This document shows positions 27,376-36,432 of a DNA stretch of 64,000 nt, in pieces. The stretch spans positions 1 through 64,000 of the forward strand of contig JAFIGC010000002.1 in assembly GCA_020831635.1 (NCBI GenBank), given 5' to 3'. A program made the translations under genes and the position numbers. This DNA is from Verrucomicrobiota bacterium (GTDB lineage: Bacteria > Verrucomicrobiota > Kiritimatiellia > SS1-B-03-39 > UBA6053). Numbering within the stretch: the stretch's first letter is position 1; each line of letters opens with the position of its first letter. A model generated the notes under the pieces. That model worked only from the letters and a program-made list of their open reading frames with translations. It did not search any database and had not been told where the DNA came from.

Positions 27376-28641
27376 TCATCGGGGGGCGGTCACAAACTCG
27401 GCGAAGCGGCCATAAGAAGATGTAACGCCCCGGGAACTTTCGTGGCTGGCTTTCAAGTAAGCCATGGCCAGTCTACCGTTCCAATTCACTTGGGGCAAGG
27501 CCGGACTCCCGGTGTCGATTTGCCCGAGGTGAATGGGATACACTTCCCAATTGTTGAGCAATCCGGTGATGTCTCCCCTGATTTTATTGATTTCATTTCC
27601 ATCTTTATAGACGGTCAATTCCCCGCTGCGATAGGTGACCATCCAATGTTCCATGCGACCGCCGTCGACCCTGCCCAAGGAAACGCGGTGATATTTCTCA
27701 TTTTCAGGTGGACGGGTGGTCCGCAAATAGAGGAAAAGATTTTGAGCCTCGTGCGTGACGATGAGGTTCGCATTTTCCCGTCTATCCCCGAACAACAACA
27801 ATCCGGAGGGCGCGTTTATCTCCGGGCGGCCTTGTCGGGCGCTGCTCGTGTGAAATCCGAATTCCAAGGTGAACATCTGGTTTTGTTTGGCTTGATAGAC
27901 CATGGCCTCGGTGGCCTCCGCCGGTACCGTCAATCGTCCCGAACGCAAAAGAAAATCCCGTTCCCGAATTTCCACGCGCCCTTCCTCCTTGAAAACAAAG
28001 GGAATTTGGGGCCTGCGGGCGTTGATCCCCGGGGTGGCGCCCAAAACGCGCGGCTCGATGCTCACGGGGTAGGTGTTGGGGTCGGAGGGCGTTCCCAATT
28101 CGCGCGCGTCGCGGGCGGGCGTTTGCTCCTCTTCGCCCAAAGAGGCCCGCAATCGTCTGCGGAGTTCCAGAATCTCCCTGGCGGTAGCAAAATCACCGGC
28201 CCGGGTCAGGTTGCGCATCACCGGCTCCAAGCGGTCCACGAACATGCGGTTGAGATCATCCAATTTCTTTTGGGATTGTTCGCGGATTTCGCTCCGTCGG
28301 GTCTGTAAATCTTCAAGGCGTTCTTTTAACTTGTTCGGATGATCCTCGCGAGGCGCGGGGAATTCCGGTCTTTCCAAGAGACCTTCGCGCAATTGGCGGA
28401 TCAACACCACGCCGTCTAAATCGCCGCCCTCGCGAAATTCCTGCTCCAATCGCACCAAAGAAACGATGAAACGGTTGAGAATCTCGGACTCCTCCGTGCG
28501 GAGTTCCCGCTGGATTTCCTCCACGCGTTCCGTGTAAATGGTCTGCATGCGGCTGTAATCGGACTGTAGCGCGGAGAGGTCCCCGGCCACGAAGGGCAGG
28601 GCAACGGCATGCAAGAGAAACAAAGCTAATCTGGTTTTCAT
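27376..28641 (-). CDS. Exported coiled-coil protein with LamG-like C-terminal domain
   Basis: A 421-residue protein with a signal peptide (MKTRLALFLLHAVALPFVAG). Two charged helical hairpins or coiled coils fill about residues 22-170 (EEIQRELRTEESEILNRFIV and SEIREQSQKKLDDLNRMFV). The C-terminal 200 residues have a concanavalin/LamG jelly-roll pattern, including the LTVYKDGNEI strand typical of LamG. The protein is probably periplasmic or surface-bound and may bind glycans. No enzyme domain is seen. A double palindrome repeat sits immediately upstream, only 5 bases from the start codon, where the ribosome site would be. Confidence 0.65.
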   Translation of the reverse strand: MKTRLALFLLHAVALPFVAGDLSALQSDYSRMQTIYTERVEEIQRELRTEESEILNRFIVSLVRLEQEFREGGDLDGVVLIRQLREGLLERPEFPAPREDHPNKLKERLEDLQTRRSEIREQSQKKLDDLNRMFVDRLEPVMRNLTRAGDFATAREILELRRRLRASLGEEEQTPARDARELGTPSDPNTYPVSIEPRVLGATPGINARRPQIPFVFKEEGRVEIRERDFLLRSGRLTVPAEATEAMVYQAKQNQMFTLEFGFHTSSARQGRPEINAPSGLLLFGDRRENANLIVTHEAQNLFLYLRTTRPPENEKYHRVSLGRVDGGRMEHWMVTYRSGELTVYKDGNEINKIRGDITGLLNNWEVYPIHLGQIDTGSPALPQVNWNGRLAMAYLKASHESSRGVTSSYGRFAEFVTAPR

Positions 28642-28646
28642 ATGTT

Positions 28647-28692
28647 TTCCGAGGTTCGGAAGGTTTTGGGTCGGGGCTTCCGAGCCTCGGAA
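28647..28692. repeat. Double palindrome TTCCGA-N3-TCGGAA, copy b
   Basis: TTCCGAGGTTCGGAA (28647-28661) and TTCCGAGCCTCGGAA (28678-28692) are again exactly 31 bases apart. The pair occupies the gap between lptE and the coiled-coil/LamG gene, directly before the latter's ATG. Confidence 0.9.
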
Positions 28693-28705
28693 GCCGCTTT
28701 TGCGG

Positions 28706-29233
28706 TCAATCCGGCCAGGCTTCGGTCACCGCCGACACCAAGTGTCGGGCAAGATCCCGGGCCGCGTCCGGCAGGGCGGTTCGTTTGGAAGCGGTCAGAT
28801 CGCCCTGTAGGAAAAACGTGGAACGCCCCTCGACGTTACCGCTGCGAACCATCACCACCCCGTCGCTGCCGCGCACAAGCGTGGTGTTGGCCCGAATGGT
28901 CAAGCGGTATTCATCGGGGCGGGTACGATTTTCGGCTTCAAATCGGAGGGGTTCCAAGCGAAAATCGGTGATTTCCAAATACATTTGGCTGTCCGCTTGG
29001 TCTTCGCCCACCACCCGCAAGGACCCGTCGCGTTGCAATTGGGCCAGCACCGCGTTGGTCACATCGGTTTCCAGCAGGGGTTCTTCGGTGTTATTGCGGG
29101 CAATGTGGACATACACGGTACGAATGCCGGGCGGCAATTGGCTGCCCAGCCGATATCCGGCGCAACCGCCGGGGATCACGACGCAAGCGACCATGATCGT
29201 GAAGAGTCGTAAACATTTCCTCAATTTATTCAT
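28706..29233 (-). CDS. LptE-like LPS-assembly lipoprotein
   Basis: A 175-residue outer membrane lipoprotein. LptE plugs the LptD barrel during insertion of lipopolysaccharide. The signal peptide ends in a lipobox-like VIPGGC at about residue 24. It is followed by the family start AGYRLGSQLPPGIRTVYV and the central EITDFRLEPLRFE. It overlaps bamD by 8 bases, so two outer membrane assembly proteins are made from one message. LptE is poorly conserved, so the family is moderately sure. Confidence 0.72.
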   Translation of the reverse strand: MNKLRKCLRLFTIMVACVVIPGGCAGYRLGSQLPPGIRTVYVHIARNNTEEPLLETDVTNAVLAQLQRDGSLRVVGEDQADSQMYLEITDFRLEPLRFEAENRTRPDEYRLTIRANTTLVRGSDGVVMVRSGNVEGRSTFFLQGDLTASKRTALPDAARDLARHLVSAVTEAWPD

Positions 29234-30200
29234 GTGAAGGGGCTTCGGGGGTTAATTTTTGTATACGGCTTTTCGCTTTGTCTGTCCATGCCGAATCCGG
29301 AAATTGTTGCGTCAGGGCCTGATAAGCGGCCAAGGCCGCTTCCGGCTGGCGCATGTTTTTTTCGTAAAATTTGGCCATGGCAAAATGACGTTCCGCGAGG
29401 TAATCGCGGAATTCCGTCACGCGCTTGCGGGCTTTTTCCGCCTTATCGGAGTCGGGATAGGCTTCCAGGAAATAACGGTACGCGGCCAGGGCGCTACGAG
29501 CGGGGCCCAAGTCCGTGGGATGGCGGTTGGAAATTTCCGCGAAGGCTTCCGCACGGCGGAACGCGGCCTGAACACTGAATTCGCTGCGGGGATACCGTTG
29601 TTCCAGCAGGTCGTATTCTTGAATGGCCTCGGCGAATTTTCGTTTGGACATCTGGATTTCGCCGATTCGGAACAGCAACTCGGGGGTGATGTCCAAATGA
29701 GGGGCATTGGTGATCAGTTGACGGTACAGCGGCACGGCTTCGAGCGGGTTGTTGTAGCGACCGAAAAGCGCCCAAGAGGTCTGCTTTTCCACTTTTTCGG
29801 CGCAGATGAGCTGCTGGCTGAGGACGGCGTCATAATCAAACATGCCCGCGTATTGGTCGATCAGCACCTGATAGGCATTGAAGGCGCGTTCGTAATTTTC
29901 GCGGGCAAATTCCAAATCCGCGATCAGCCGTTGGGCCTCCACGGCCCGCGGATGGTCCGGCCAGGTGTTGACCAGATAACCCGCATGGCGGATGGCGGGG
30001 CGCAAGCGGTCGGCCTCCACGAAACCCTGGACCTTCTCCCATTGGGCTTCCGGGCCTTCGCGGCTCGGACCGCCAAACAGGCGGAATCCCCGGGATCGGG
30101 AATCGTCAATGGTTTCTTCGTAAGGCGTGCGAGCTTGAGTGAGCGTGGGACCGGTGCCCAAAAGTGCGCCCAGCATCAGGAAATACAAAAATCGGTTCAT
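29226..30200 (-). CDS. bamD: BamD-like outer membrane assembly factor
   Basis: A 324-residue TPR protein. It has a signal peptide (FLYFLMLGALLGTGPTLTQA), without an obvious lipobox Cys, unlike classical BamD. Tetratricopeptide repeats of the YfiO type follow (HAGYLVNTWPDHPRAVEAQR, then FAEAIQEYDLLEQRYPRSEF). In the Bam complex BamD helps fold beta-barrel proteins such as the TonB receptor and TolC. It sits next to lptE, and its promoter abuts the start codon. Confidence 0.75.
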   Translation of the reverse strand: MNRFLYFLMLGALLGTGPTLTQARTPYEETIDDSRSRGFRLFGGPSREGPEAQWEKVQGFVEADRLRPAIRHAGYLVNTWPDHPRAVEAQRLIADLEFARENYERAFNAYQVLIDQYAGMFDYDAVLSQQLICAEKVEKQTSWALFGRYNNPLEAVPLYRQLITNAPHLDITPELLFRIGEIQMSKRKFAEAIQEYDLLEQRYPRSEFSVQAAFRRAEAFAEISNRHPTDLGPARSALAAYRYFLEAYPDSDKAEKARKRVTEFRDYLAERHFAMAKFYEKNMRQPEAALAAYQALTQQFPDSAWTDKAKSRIQKLTPEAPSHE

Positions 30201-30206
30201 AGGGGA

Positions 30207-30236
30207 ATGTTATGACGTGGAATACTTGAGAATCAA
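30207..30236 (-). promoter_or_regulatory. bamD-lptE promoter, leaderless
   Basis: On the minus strand TTGATT, an 18-base spacer and TAACAT end 6 bases before the bamD ATG at 30200. This matches the lipA and nfu geometry. Confidence 0.5.
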
Positions 30237-30293
30237 CCTGAATCCGTGTGATTTTCGTATGAATCTATTCTCTTTTCGGAATTTCGAAAGGGT

Positions 30294-30327
30294 AAAAAGA
30301 AAAACGCCCGCATGGATGCGGGCGTTT
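30294..30327 (-). terminator. Intrinsic terminator after ilvC
   Basis: The minus strand reads AAACGCCCGCAT, a two-base loop and ATGCGGGCGTTT, followed by a T-rich tail (TTCTTTTT). It lies about 20 bases past the ilvC stop and insulates the bamD promoter. Confidence 0.85.
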
Positions 30328-30345
30328 GAAGGGGAAGGACGGGGC

Positions 30346-31428
30346 TCAGCCCTGGTCCAGGCCGCGTCCGGAAATGCCGCGGGTGCTGGTGGAAGCTTCG
30401 CCTTTGGGGCGGAGCTTGCGGACTTCGCGTCCGGTGGCCCACATTTCGCTTTCGGCCATTTCGGTGAGTTCCTTTTTCAGGATATCCTTGTAGTCGGGAC
30501 GTCCGCCCATTTCCAAGGTACGCGCGGCTTCCTTGCCTTCGCGCACGGATTGGTACAACTCTTTGAAAACGGGCAGGGTGGCGGCCTTGAAGCGGGGACG
30601 CCAGTCGAGAGCGCCGCGCTGGGCGGTGACGGAACAGTTGGCGTACATCCAGTCCATGCCGTTTTCGTCCACGAGGCGGATCAGCGATTGGGTCAGCTCT
30701 TCGACGGTTTCGTTGAAGGCTTCGGAAGGGCTGTGGCCATTGGCGCGCAACACATCGTATTGGGCTTCCATGACGCCGCAAAGCGCGCCCATGAGAATGC
30801 CGCGTTCCCCGGTGAGGTCACTGTAGACTTCGTTTTCGAAGGTCGTGGGGAAGAGGAACCCGGAGCCGACGCCAATGCCGAGGGCGAGGCAACGCTCCAT
30901 GGCTTTGCCGGTGGCGTCTTGCTTGACCGCGAAGGAACTGTTGATTCCGGCGCCGCTGAGGAAGTTGCGACGGACGTTCAGGCCGGAACCCTTGGGGGCC
31001 ACCAGCAACACGTCCACGCCTTCGGGCGCGTATATGCCCATTTGATCATCGAACACAATGCCAAACCCGTGGGAAAACACCAGGGCATTGCCGGGTTTGA
31101 GGTACTGTTTCAAGGTCGGCCAAAGCTGCTTTTGTCCGGCGTCGGACACGAGGAACAGAATGATGTCCCCTTTTTCCGCCGCTTCTTCAATGGAAAACAG
31201 GTCCTTGCCCGCTTCCCATCCGTCCGCGATGGCGCGTTCCTGACTGCGGGCGCCGATGATGACGTTGAATCCGTTGTCCTTGAGGTTCAGGGCTTGTGCG
31301 GGCGCTTGCACGCCGTAGCCAATGACGGCGATGGTTTGGTCGCCAATGGCCTTGCGGGCCTGGTCCAGGGTGAATTCTTCGCGGGTGACGACTTCTTCTT
31401 CGACGCCGCCGAAATTGATTTTTGCCAT
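30346..31428 (-). CDS. ilvC: Ketol-acid reductoisomerase
   Basis: Second step of valine/isoleucine synthesis: Mg-dependent isomerisation and NAD(P)H reduction of 2-acetolactate. At 360 residues it is close to class I size. The Rossmann motif reads GYGVQAPAQALNLKDNG, where most bacterial enzymes have GYGSQGHA; the usual glycines after VQ are alanines. The catalytic-region segment APKGSGLNVRR resembles the form seen in yeast and Bacteroidetes rather than the enteric APKGPG form. The C terminus carries a Ser/Thr/Gly-rich tail (STSTRGISGRG). No other ilv or leu genes are adjacent. Confidence 0.93.
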   Translation of the reverse strand: MAKINFGGVEEEVVTREEFTLDQARKAIGDQTIAVIGYGVQAPAQALNLKDNGFNVIIGARSQERAIADGWEAGKDLFSIEEAAEKGDIILFLVSDAGQKQLWPTLKQYLKPGNALVFSHGFGIVFDDQMGIYAPEGVDVLLVAPKGSGLNVRRNFLSGAGINSSFAVKQDATGKAMERCLALGIGVGSGFLFPTTFENEVYSDLTGERGILMGALCGVMEAQYDVLRANGHSPSEAFNETVEELTQSLIRLVDENGMDWMYANCSVTAQRGALDWRPRFKAATLPVFKELYQSVREGKEAARTLEMGGRPDYKDILKKELTEMAESEMWATGREVRKLRPKGEASTSTRGISGRGLDQG

Positions 31429-31469
31429 GGGATTGTCTCTCCAAAAATTGGGGTTGATGTGAGCCGCTT

Positions 31470-31498
31470 CCTATATGCCCCACTTTCGGGGTGGTCAA
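31470..31498 (-). promoter_or_regulatory. ilvC promoter
   Basis: TTGACC, a 17-base spacer containing a CCCC/GGGG inverted pair, and TATAGG lie on the minus strand. A leader of about 35 bases ends in a GGAGAG ribosome site. This gives a conventional leadered contrast to the leaderless promoters nearby. No leader peptide rich in Val, Leu or Ile was seen. Confidence 0.6.
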
Positions 31499-31575
31499 TG
31501 TTAAAAGCGGGTTGGATCCGTCTGTTTTCCGGTCTTTGTCCGCAGTCGGACAAATGGCCCGCCGGGCGCTGCGGG

Positions 31576-32367
31576 TTATGCAATGGAATGCAAACCGAAG
31601 AAACGAATGGCGTTTTGGGTGGTGGTTTCGGCGATGTCTTCGGGGGTGGTTTCCCGGCATTCGGCGAGGCAGGCGGCCACGTGGGGGACCAAAGCCGGCT
31701 GATTGCGTTCGCCCCGGAAGGGGTGGGGGGCCAGATAAGGGCTGTCGGTTTCGATGAGGAGACGGTCCGCGGGGACGATTTTGGCGGCTTCGCGTATGTC
31801 GGCGGCATTTTTGAAGGTGACGATGCCGCTGAAACTGATCATGAGGTTCAGGTCCAGGAGTTTGCGGGCGAAGTCGGCGGAGCCGGTAAAACAGTGCAAC
31901 ACGCCGCAGGGGCGGTCGGCATCCGGCCAGCGTTTGCTGAAGTTTGTGAGCATGGCCAGGGTGTCGTCTTCCGCTTCGCGGCTGTGAATGATCATGGGCT
32001 TCGCGGTTTGTGCGGCCAAGTCCAGCATGGCTTCGAACAGGATTTTCTGATCTTCGGGGTCGTTTTGCTTGTGAAAATAATCCAAACCCGATTCTCCCAC
32101 GGCCACGACTTCGGGATGGGATAAGGTTTCCCGCAGCCGGGCGGTTTCCCGGTCCCATCCCGGGGACAAGTCGCGGTCGTATCCGGCGGTGGCCCAGAGG
32201 GTGCCGGGGTATGTTTTGGCGGTTTTCAAGGCCAGGGCATTGGCCTCGTCGCTGCCGCCGATGGCGATCAGGCGATTGACTTGCGCTTCGCGGGCGTGAT
32301 CGATCATCTCGGGGACGTTGCCCTTGAGTTCGAAATGGTCCAAGTGAAAATGGGAGTCGGTGTACAT
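31576..32367 (-). CDS. tatD: TatD-family metal-dependent DNase
   Basis: A 263-residue TIM-barrel metallohydrolase. Metal ligands are visible in order: HFHLDHFE near the N terminus, AVGESGLDYF (Glu), MIIHSREA (His), VLHCFTGS (His) and IETDSPYLAPHPFRG (Asp). Family members act as 3'-5' exonucleases or D-aminoacyl-tRNA deacylases. I chose 32367, where MYTDSHFHLD begins as in other TatD proteins; the longer ORF runs through the promoter. Confidence 0.92.
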   Translation of the reverse strand: MYTDSHFHLDHFELKGNVPEMIDHAREAQVNRLIAIGGSDEANALALKTAKTYPGTLWATAGYDRDLSPGWDRETARLRETLSHPEVVAVGESGLDYFHKQNDPEDQKILFEAMLDLAAQTAKPMIIHSREAEDDTLAMLTNFSKRWPDADRPCGVLHCFTGSADFARKLLDLNLMISFSGIVTFKNAADIREAAKIVPADRLLIETDSPYLAPHPFRGERNQPALVPHVAACLAECRETTPEDIAETTTQNAIRFFGLHSIA

Positions 32368-32375
32368 GGCGGTGG

Positions 32376-32404
32376 GACATAGACGAGCAGACGGGGGAAG
32401 TCCA
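32376..32404 (-). promoter_or_regulatory. tatD promoter, leaderless or nearly so
   Basis: On the minus strand TGGACT, a 17-base spacer and TATGTC end 8 bases before the tatD ATG at 32367. Confidence 0.35.
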
Positions 32405-32513
32405 GAAAATCGGAATGGATTTGGCGATGATTCCCGTTTTGCTGTTGCCTTCCGGCTTTGGATTTGGCAGAAAGGTGGTTCACCTTTCTCCATTCCAACC
32501 CCGTATTCCTTCC

Positions 32514-34646
32514 ATGCACCCTTATCAAGATTCCACCCAAGACCTCGACACCCGCATTGACGATTTGATTTCGCGCATGACGCCATTGGAAAAAATGCGT
32601 CAGTTGCACTATCAAAGTCCCGCCATTCCGCATTTGGGCGTTCCCGCCTACAACTGGTGGAACGAGTGCCTTCACGGGGTGGCCCGGAATGGCAAGGCCA
32701 CCGTTTTCCCCCAGGCGATCAATCTGGCCGCCACATTTGACGCGGATTTCGTGAAGACGGTGTTTCGGACGATTGCCATGGAAGCGCGGGCCAAATACGC
32801 CCGGTCGGTGCTGGCGGGTCAACGGGGACAGTACCGGGGGTTGACGTTCTGGACGCCCAACATCAATATCTTCCGCGATCCCCGCTGGGGCCGCGGACAG
32901 GAAACCTACGGGGAAGATCCGTTTCTGATGTCGCGCATGGGCTTGGCGGTGGTCAATGGGTTGCAGGGGGATGATCCCGAGAAACTGCTGACCGCGGCCT
33001 GTGCGAAACATTTCGCGGTTCATTCCGGTCCCGAGGAGCAACGGCATGTGTTTGACGCGCATCCGAGTCGCCAGGATTTTCGCGAAACGTATCTGCCCGC
33101 GTTCAAAGCCTTGGTCGAAGGGGGCGTGGAAACGGTGATGGGCGCTTACAACCGGGTGTACGGCGAGCCGGCCTGCGGAAGTGAATATTTGCTGGAGACG
33201 ATTCTCCGCCGGGAATGGAAATTCGAAGGGCACGTCGTCTCCGACTGCTGGGCGCTCAACGATTTCCACCTGCACCACAAGGTCACCAAAACCTCCACGG
33301 AATCGGCGGCCATGGCCTTGAAGAACGGCTGTGACCTGAACTGCGGATGCGTGTACGAGGAGTTGCCCGCCGCGTATCAGGAAGGCATGATTTCGGACGC
33401 GGATTTGGACCGTTCCTTGAGGCGTTTGCTGCGGACCCGCTTCCGTTTGGGCATGTTCGATGAAACCGAAGACGGTTTGATGGAAATGGCGGCCTGCACC
33501 AAGGTTGCGGGCGAGGAAAACGGCCAATTGGCTTTGGACGCCGCCAGACGTTCGGTGGTGTTGTTGAAAAATCAAAACAACATTCTTCCCCTGCCGGCCG
33601 GGGGCGCGAATTATTTTGTTTGCGGCACCTATTCCACCAGCATCGACGTGCTCTTGGGGAATTATTACGGCATGAACGACCGGCTGACCACGATTTTGGA
33701 AGGCGTGACCGGTCAGGTGGAGGACGACACCAACATCGAGTACCATCCCGCGTTTCTGCCCGACCGTCCCAAGCCCAACAAGGTGAATTGGGGGATTGGC
33801 CCGGCCCGAAACCGCAACGCGGTGATCGCGGTGGTGGGGTTGGACCCCTTCATGGAAGGAGAGGAAGGCGACGCGATTTTGTCCGATTACGCCGGAGACC
33901 GCCGCAGCGTGGATTTGTCCCCCACCCAAAAGGAATTTTTGCTGCGTGTGGCCGAGGATGGCAATTCGCCCTTGGTGATCGTGGTGTGCGGAGGGTCTGC
34001 GGTGAGTCTGGGCGAGTTGGTGGACAAGGCGGACGCGATCGTGTGGGCCGGATATCCCGGTCAGGCCGGTGGCCGGGCGGTGGCGGAAGTGTTGTTCGGC
34101 AAAACCAATCCCGCCGGGCGTCTGCCCTTTACCGTGCCCGCCGGAAATGACCAGTTGCCGCCTTACGAAGATTACAGCATGGAGGGGCGGACCTACCGGT
34201 TCCTGAAGGACAAACCCGAGTTTCCCTTCGGATTTGGCCTAGGCTTTTCCGCTTTCACCTACGAAGACTTGGTTTTGGACGCCAAAGAAGTCGAGGCGGG
34301 TCATGACCTGTGCTGCGAAGTCACGGTGCGGAACACCTCAGAACGGGACGGGGACGAGGTGGTGCAGGCGTACTTGAGTGTCGACGCGGCCAGCGTGCGC
34401 ACGCCCATTTATCAATTGGTGGACTTCCAGCGCGTGAGCGTTCCGGCCGGAACCACGAAAAAGGTCCGTCTGACCGTTCCCGCCGACTGGATGCAAATCA
34501 CCCGGGAAGATGGGGCCCGATTGTTCGAGGCCGGGTCGTTTACCCTGCATGTGGGCGGCGCTTCTCCGGGCGCGCGTTCCAGTGAACTGGGAGCCCCGGA
34601 CATGTTGACTTCCTCCTTTACCTTGGTTGCTTTGTCCGATGTCTGA
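32514..34646 (+). CDS. Family 3 glycoside hydrolase, beta-xylosidase/beta-glucosidase type
   Basis: A 710-residue GH3 enzyme removing terminal beta-linked sugars. The start MHPYQDSTQDLDTRIDDLI at 32514 fits the family; the longer ORF start is upstream noise. PAYNWWNECLHGVAR and NINIFRDPRWGRGQETYGED are typical of the beta-xylosidase/arabinofuranosidase branch. The nucleophile Asp lies in HVVSDCWALND. The alpha/beta sandwich and C-terminal fibronectin-like domain are present. There is no signal peptide, so it acts on imported oligomers. It overlaps the next gene by 8 bases. Confidence 0.9.
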   Translation: MHPYQDSTQDLDTRIDDLISRMTPLEKMRQLHYQSPAIPHLGVPAYNWWNECLHGVARNGKATVFPQAINLAATFDADFVKTVFRTIAMEARAKYARSVLAGQRGQYRGLTFWTPNINIFRDPRWGRGQETYGEDPFLMSRMGLAVVNGLQGDDPEKLLTAACAKHFAVHSGPEEQRHVFDAHPSRQDFRETYLPAFKALVEGGVETVMGAYNRVYGEPACGSEYLLETILRREWKFEGHVVSDCWALNDFHLHHKVTKTSTESAAMALKNGCDLNCGCVYEELPAAYQEGMISDADLDRSLRRLLRTRFRLGMFDETEDGLMEMAACTKVAGEENGQLALDAARRSVVLLKNQNNILPLPAGGANYFVCGTYSTSIDVLLGNYYGMNDRLTTILEGVTGQVEDDTNIEYHPAFLPDRPKPNKVNWGIGPARNRNAVIAVVGLDPFMEGEEGDAILSDYAGDRRSVDLSPTQKEFLLRVAEDGNSPLVIVVCGGSAVSLGELVDKADAIVWAGYPGQAGGRAVAEVLFGKTNPAGRLPFTVPAGNDQLPPYEDYSMEGRTYRFLKDKPEFPFGFGLGFSAFTYEDLVLDAKEVEAGHDLCCEVTVRNTSERDGDEVVQAYLSVDAASVRTPIYQLVDFQRVSVPAGTTKKVRLTVPADWMQITREDGARLFEAGSFTLHVGGASPGARSSELGAPDMLTSSFTLVALSDV

Positions 34647-35343
34647 AAAAGAACCCACGCCTTTTGATTTCTGGTACGCGGTGCAGAATACCCATATTCT
34701 GCAAATGCCCCGTCGCGATTTGGAAACCTTCGGCACCACCCGCATTCATTATCACTTGCTGACGGAATCCATGGATACCGTGGACAAGGTGCGGGTGCGG
34801 GAGGGGACCTTGAACGCGGCCCAGCCGCAGATTCTCCTGCCGGATCATTTCAAGACCAAAAACATCGAAGGATTCGAGGACACGGAAACCAACCGCTTTT
34901 TGGAATGGCTGAAACAGAATCAGCCGCAAATGCGGTTTCTACAATATGGCTTCACCATTAGCAAACAGGACGTGAGCGACACGCTGTTGAACGATCCTTT
35001 GCACGTGGTGCAGGACAATGTGATGGAAGCGGTCAAACGCAGGGATCAGGCCAACAGCGCCGTGCTCCTGGGGGTGGAGAAACCTTGGGAAGTGTGTTTG
35101 CTGAAACTGATGGTGGATCTTGTAGAGCGGTCCGCCGCAGGTCATGTGAGTGAGTTGCAGGAGCGCAATTTGCTGCCCAACCCCAATTTGGAGGCCCAGG
35201 CCATTGAACAGGACTTTGTGATGGCGGAGCAGGATTTTTCACGCATCCCCTATCTGTACAAGCAATTGCATCGGCGCGGAGTTTTCGAAGAACATCAGGA
35301 TCGTTTTTTCGCCCTGGTCCGCCGTGCGGAACGTCAACAATAG
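34639..35343 (+). CDS. Unrecognised cytoplasmic protein
   Basis: A 234-residue protein from the ATG at 34639, which overlaps the GH3 stop codon; an earlier TTG is possible. No signal peptide or membrane segment is seen. It looks mixed alpha/beta in the first half (FDFWYAVQNTHILQMPRRDL) and helical in the second (VCLLKLMVDLVERSAAGHVS). I do not recognise a family. It ends 9 bases before the GT4 gene, so the GH3, this gene and GT4 form one transcript. Confidence 0.7.
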   Translation: MSEKEPTPFDFWYAVQNTHILQMPRRDLETFGTTRIHYHLLTESMDTVDKVRVREGTLNAAQPQILLPDHFKTKNIEGFEDTETNRFLEWLKQNQPQMRFLQYGFTISKQDVSDTLLNDPLHVVQDNVMEAVKRRDQANSAVLLGVEKPWEVCLLKLMVDLVERSAAGHVSELQERNLLPNPNLEAQAIEQDFVMAEQDFSRIPYLYKQLHRRGVFEEHQDRFFALVRRAERQQ

Positions 35344-35352
35344 GATTCGCCC

Positions 35353-36432
35353 ATGGCCGTGCGCGCCGTACATCAATTGGTTGCCGGATACAGTCATGGC
35401 GATGCCATTTCGAACGAAACCCGGGGGTTGCGGGAGTTGTTTCGTTCCCAGGGCCTGCGCAGCGAAGTTTATTGCGAGGCGGGGCGGATCCTCCCGGAAT
35501 TGCGCAAAGACGCGCGGGATCTGAGCGCGGCGAGAAGCGAAATTGGCGCCGAAGACCTGGTGATCCTGCACTTGTCCATCGGGGCCGAGGTGAACGATCT
35601 GTTTCCCGAACTGCCCGGCGGCAAGGTCATTCGCTATCACAACGTGACGCCCCCGGAATATTTTCGGGCCTTGAACGACCACATCGCCCGGCAGTTGGAA
35701 TGGGGTCGTGAGCAAATGAAGGCCCTCGCGGGGGTGGCCGATCTGAATTTGGCCGTGAGCCGTTACAACGCCTCGGAGTTGGAAGCGGCGGGGTATGAGG
35801 GGGTCGAGGTGCATCCCTTGGTGCTGACCTTGAAGAGGCTGGCCGATGCGCCCGACCCCGAAGTGATGGCCAAGTATTCCGATGGCATGTTGAACGTGTT
35901 GTTCGTGGGACGTTGCGCGCCCAACAAGCGCATCGAGGATTTGTTGCATGCGTTTTATTATTTGCAGAAATACGTGGAGCCCAGGAGCCGGTTGATTCAC
36001 GTGGGCAGTTTCGCGGGAACCGAACAATATTTGTCGATGCTCAAGGCCATTGCCCGGGACCTGAACCTGCGCAACGTCGATTTTGTCGGTTCCGTGCCCG
36101 AGTCGCACTTGGTGGCGTATTATCGGGTGTCGGAGGTGTTCGTTTGCATGAGTGAGCACGAAGGTTTCGGCATCCCGCTGTTGGAGGCCATGCAGGCCGG
36201 ATTGCCCGTGCTCGCGTATGCCTCGGCGGCGGTGCCCGAAACCATGGACGGCGCCGGGGTGGTGTTTCGCGAGAAAAATTTCGATGAAATCGCCGAATGG
36301 ATTCTGCGGGCCGGACGGGATCCCGAGGTGCGGCAGGCCTTGCTGAAAGGGCAGGCGGCGCGTTTGAATCGTTACGAAAACGGCGATGCCCCCGGGCGGC
36401 TGTTGCAGTTGCTTGCTCCTTGGTTGGACTGA
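35353..36432 (+). CDS. Family 4 glycosyltransferase
   Basis: A 359-residue GT-B enzyme that adds a sugar with retention of configuration, probably in glycan or polysaccharide assembly. The C-terminal half has VLFVGRCAPNKRIEDLLHAF and the donor-site segment EHEGFGIPLLEAMQAGLPVL with its two conserved glutamates. The N-terminal half has HQLVAGYSHGDAISNETRGL. A TAGGAT just before the ATG probably reflects the previous stop codon and not a promoter. Donor and acceptor are unknown. Confidence 0.88.
   Translation: MAVRAVHQLVAGYSHGDAISNETRGLRELFRSQGLRSEVYCEAGRILPELRKDARDLSAARSEIGAEDLVILHLSIGAEVNDLFPELPGGKVIRYHNVTPPEYFRALNDHIARQLEWGREQMKALAGVADLNLAVSRYNASELEAAGYEGVEVHPLVLTLKRLADAPDPEVMAKYSDGMLNVLFVGRCAPNKRIEDLLHAFYYLQKYVEPRSRLIHVGSFAGTEQYLSMLKAIARDLNLRNVDFVGSVPESHLVAYYRVSEVFVCMSEHEGFGIPLLEAMQAGLPVLAYASAAVPETMDGAGVVFREKNFDEIAEWILRAGRDPEVRQALLKGQAARLNRYENGDAPGRLLQLLAPWLD

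Noticed and set aside
28642-28971. ORF starting MFSEVRK...FRASE
   Set aside because: Its N terminus is only the double palindrome translated, and the rest is antisense to lptE. The same applies to 7081-7275 and to the start of 62571-63728.
30139-32124. 661-codon plus-strand ORF
   Set aside because: It runs antisense through both ilvC and tatD and across the ilvC terminator, so it cannot be one gene.
35335-35352. TAGGAT six bases before the GT4 ATG as another leaderless promoter
   Set aside because: The TAG is the upstream gene's stop codon and no -35 box is present; the gene is within an operon.
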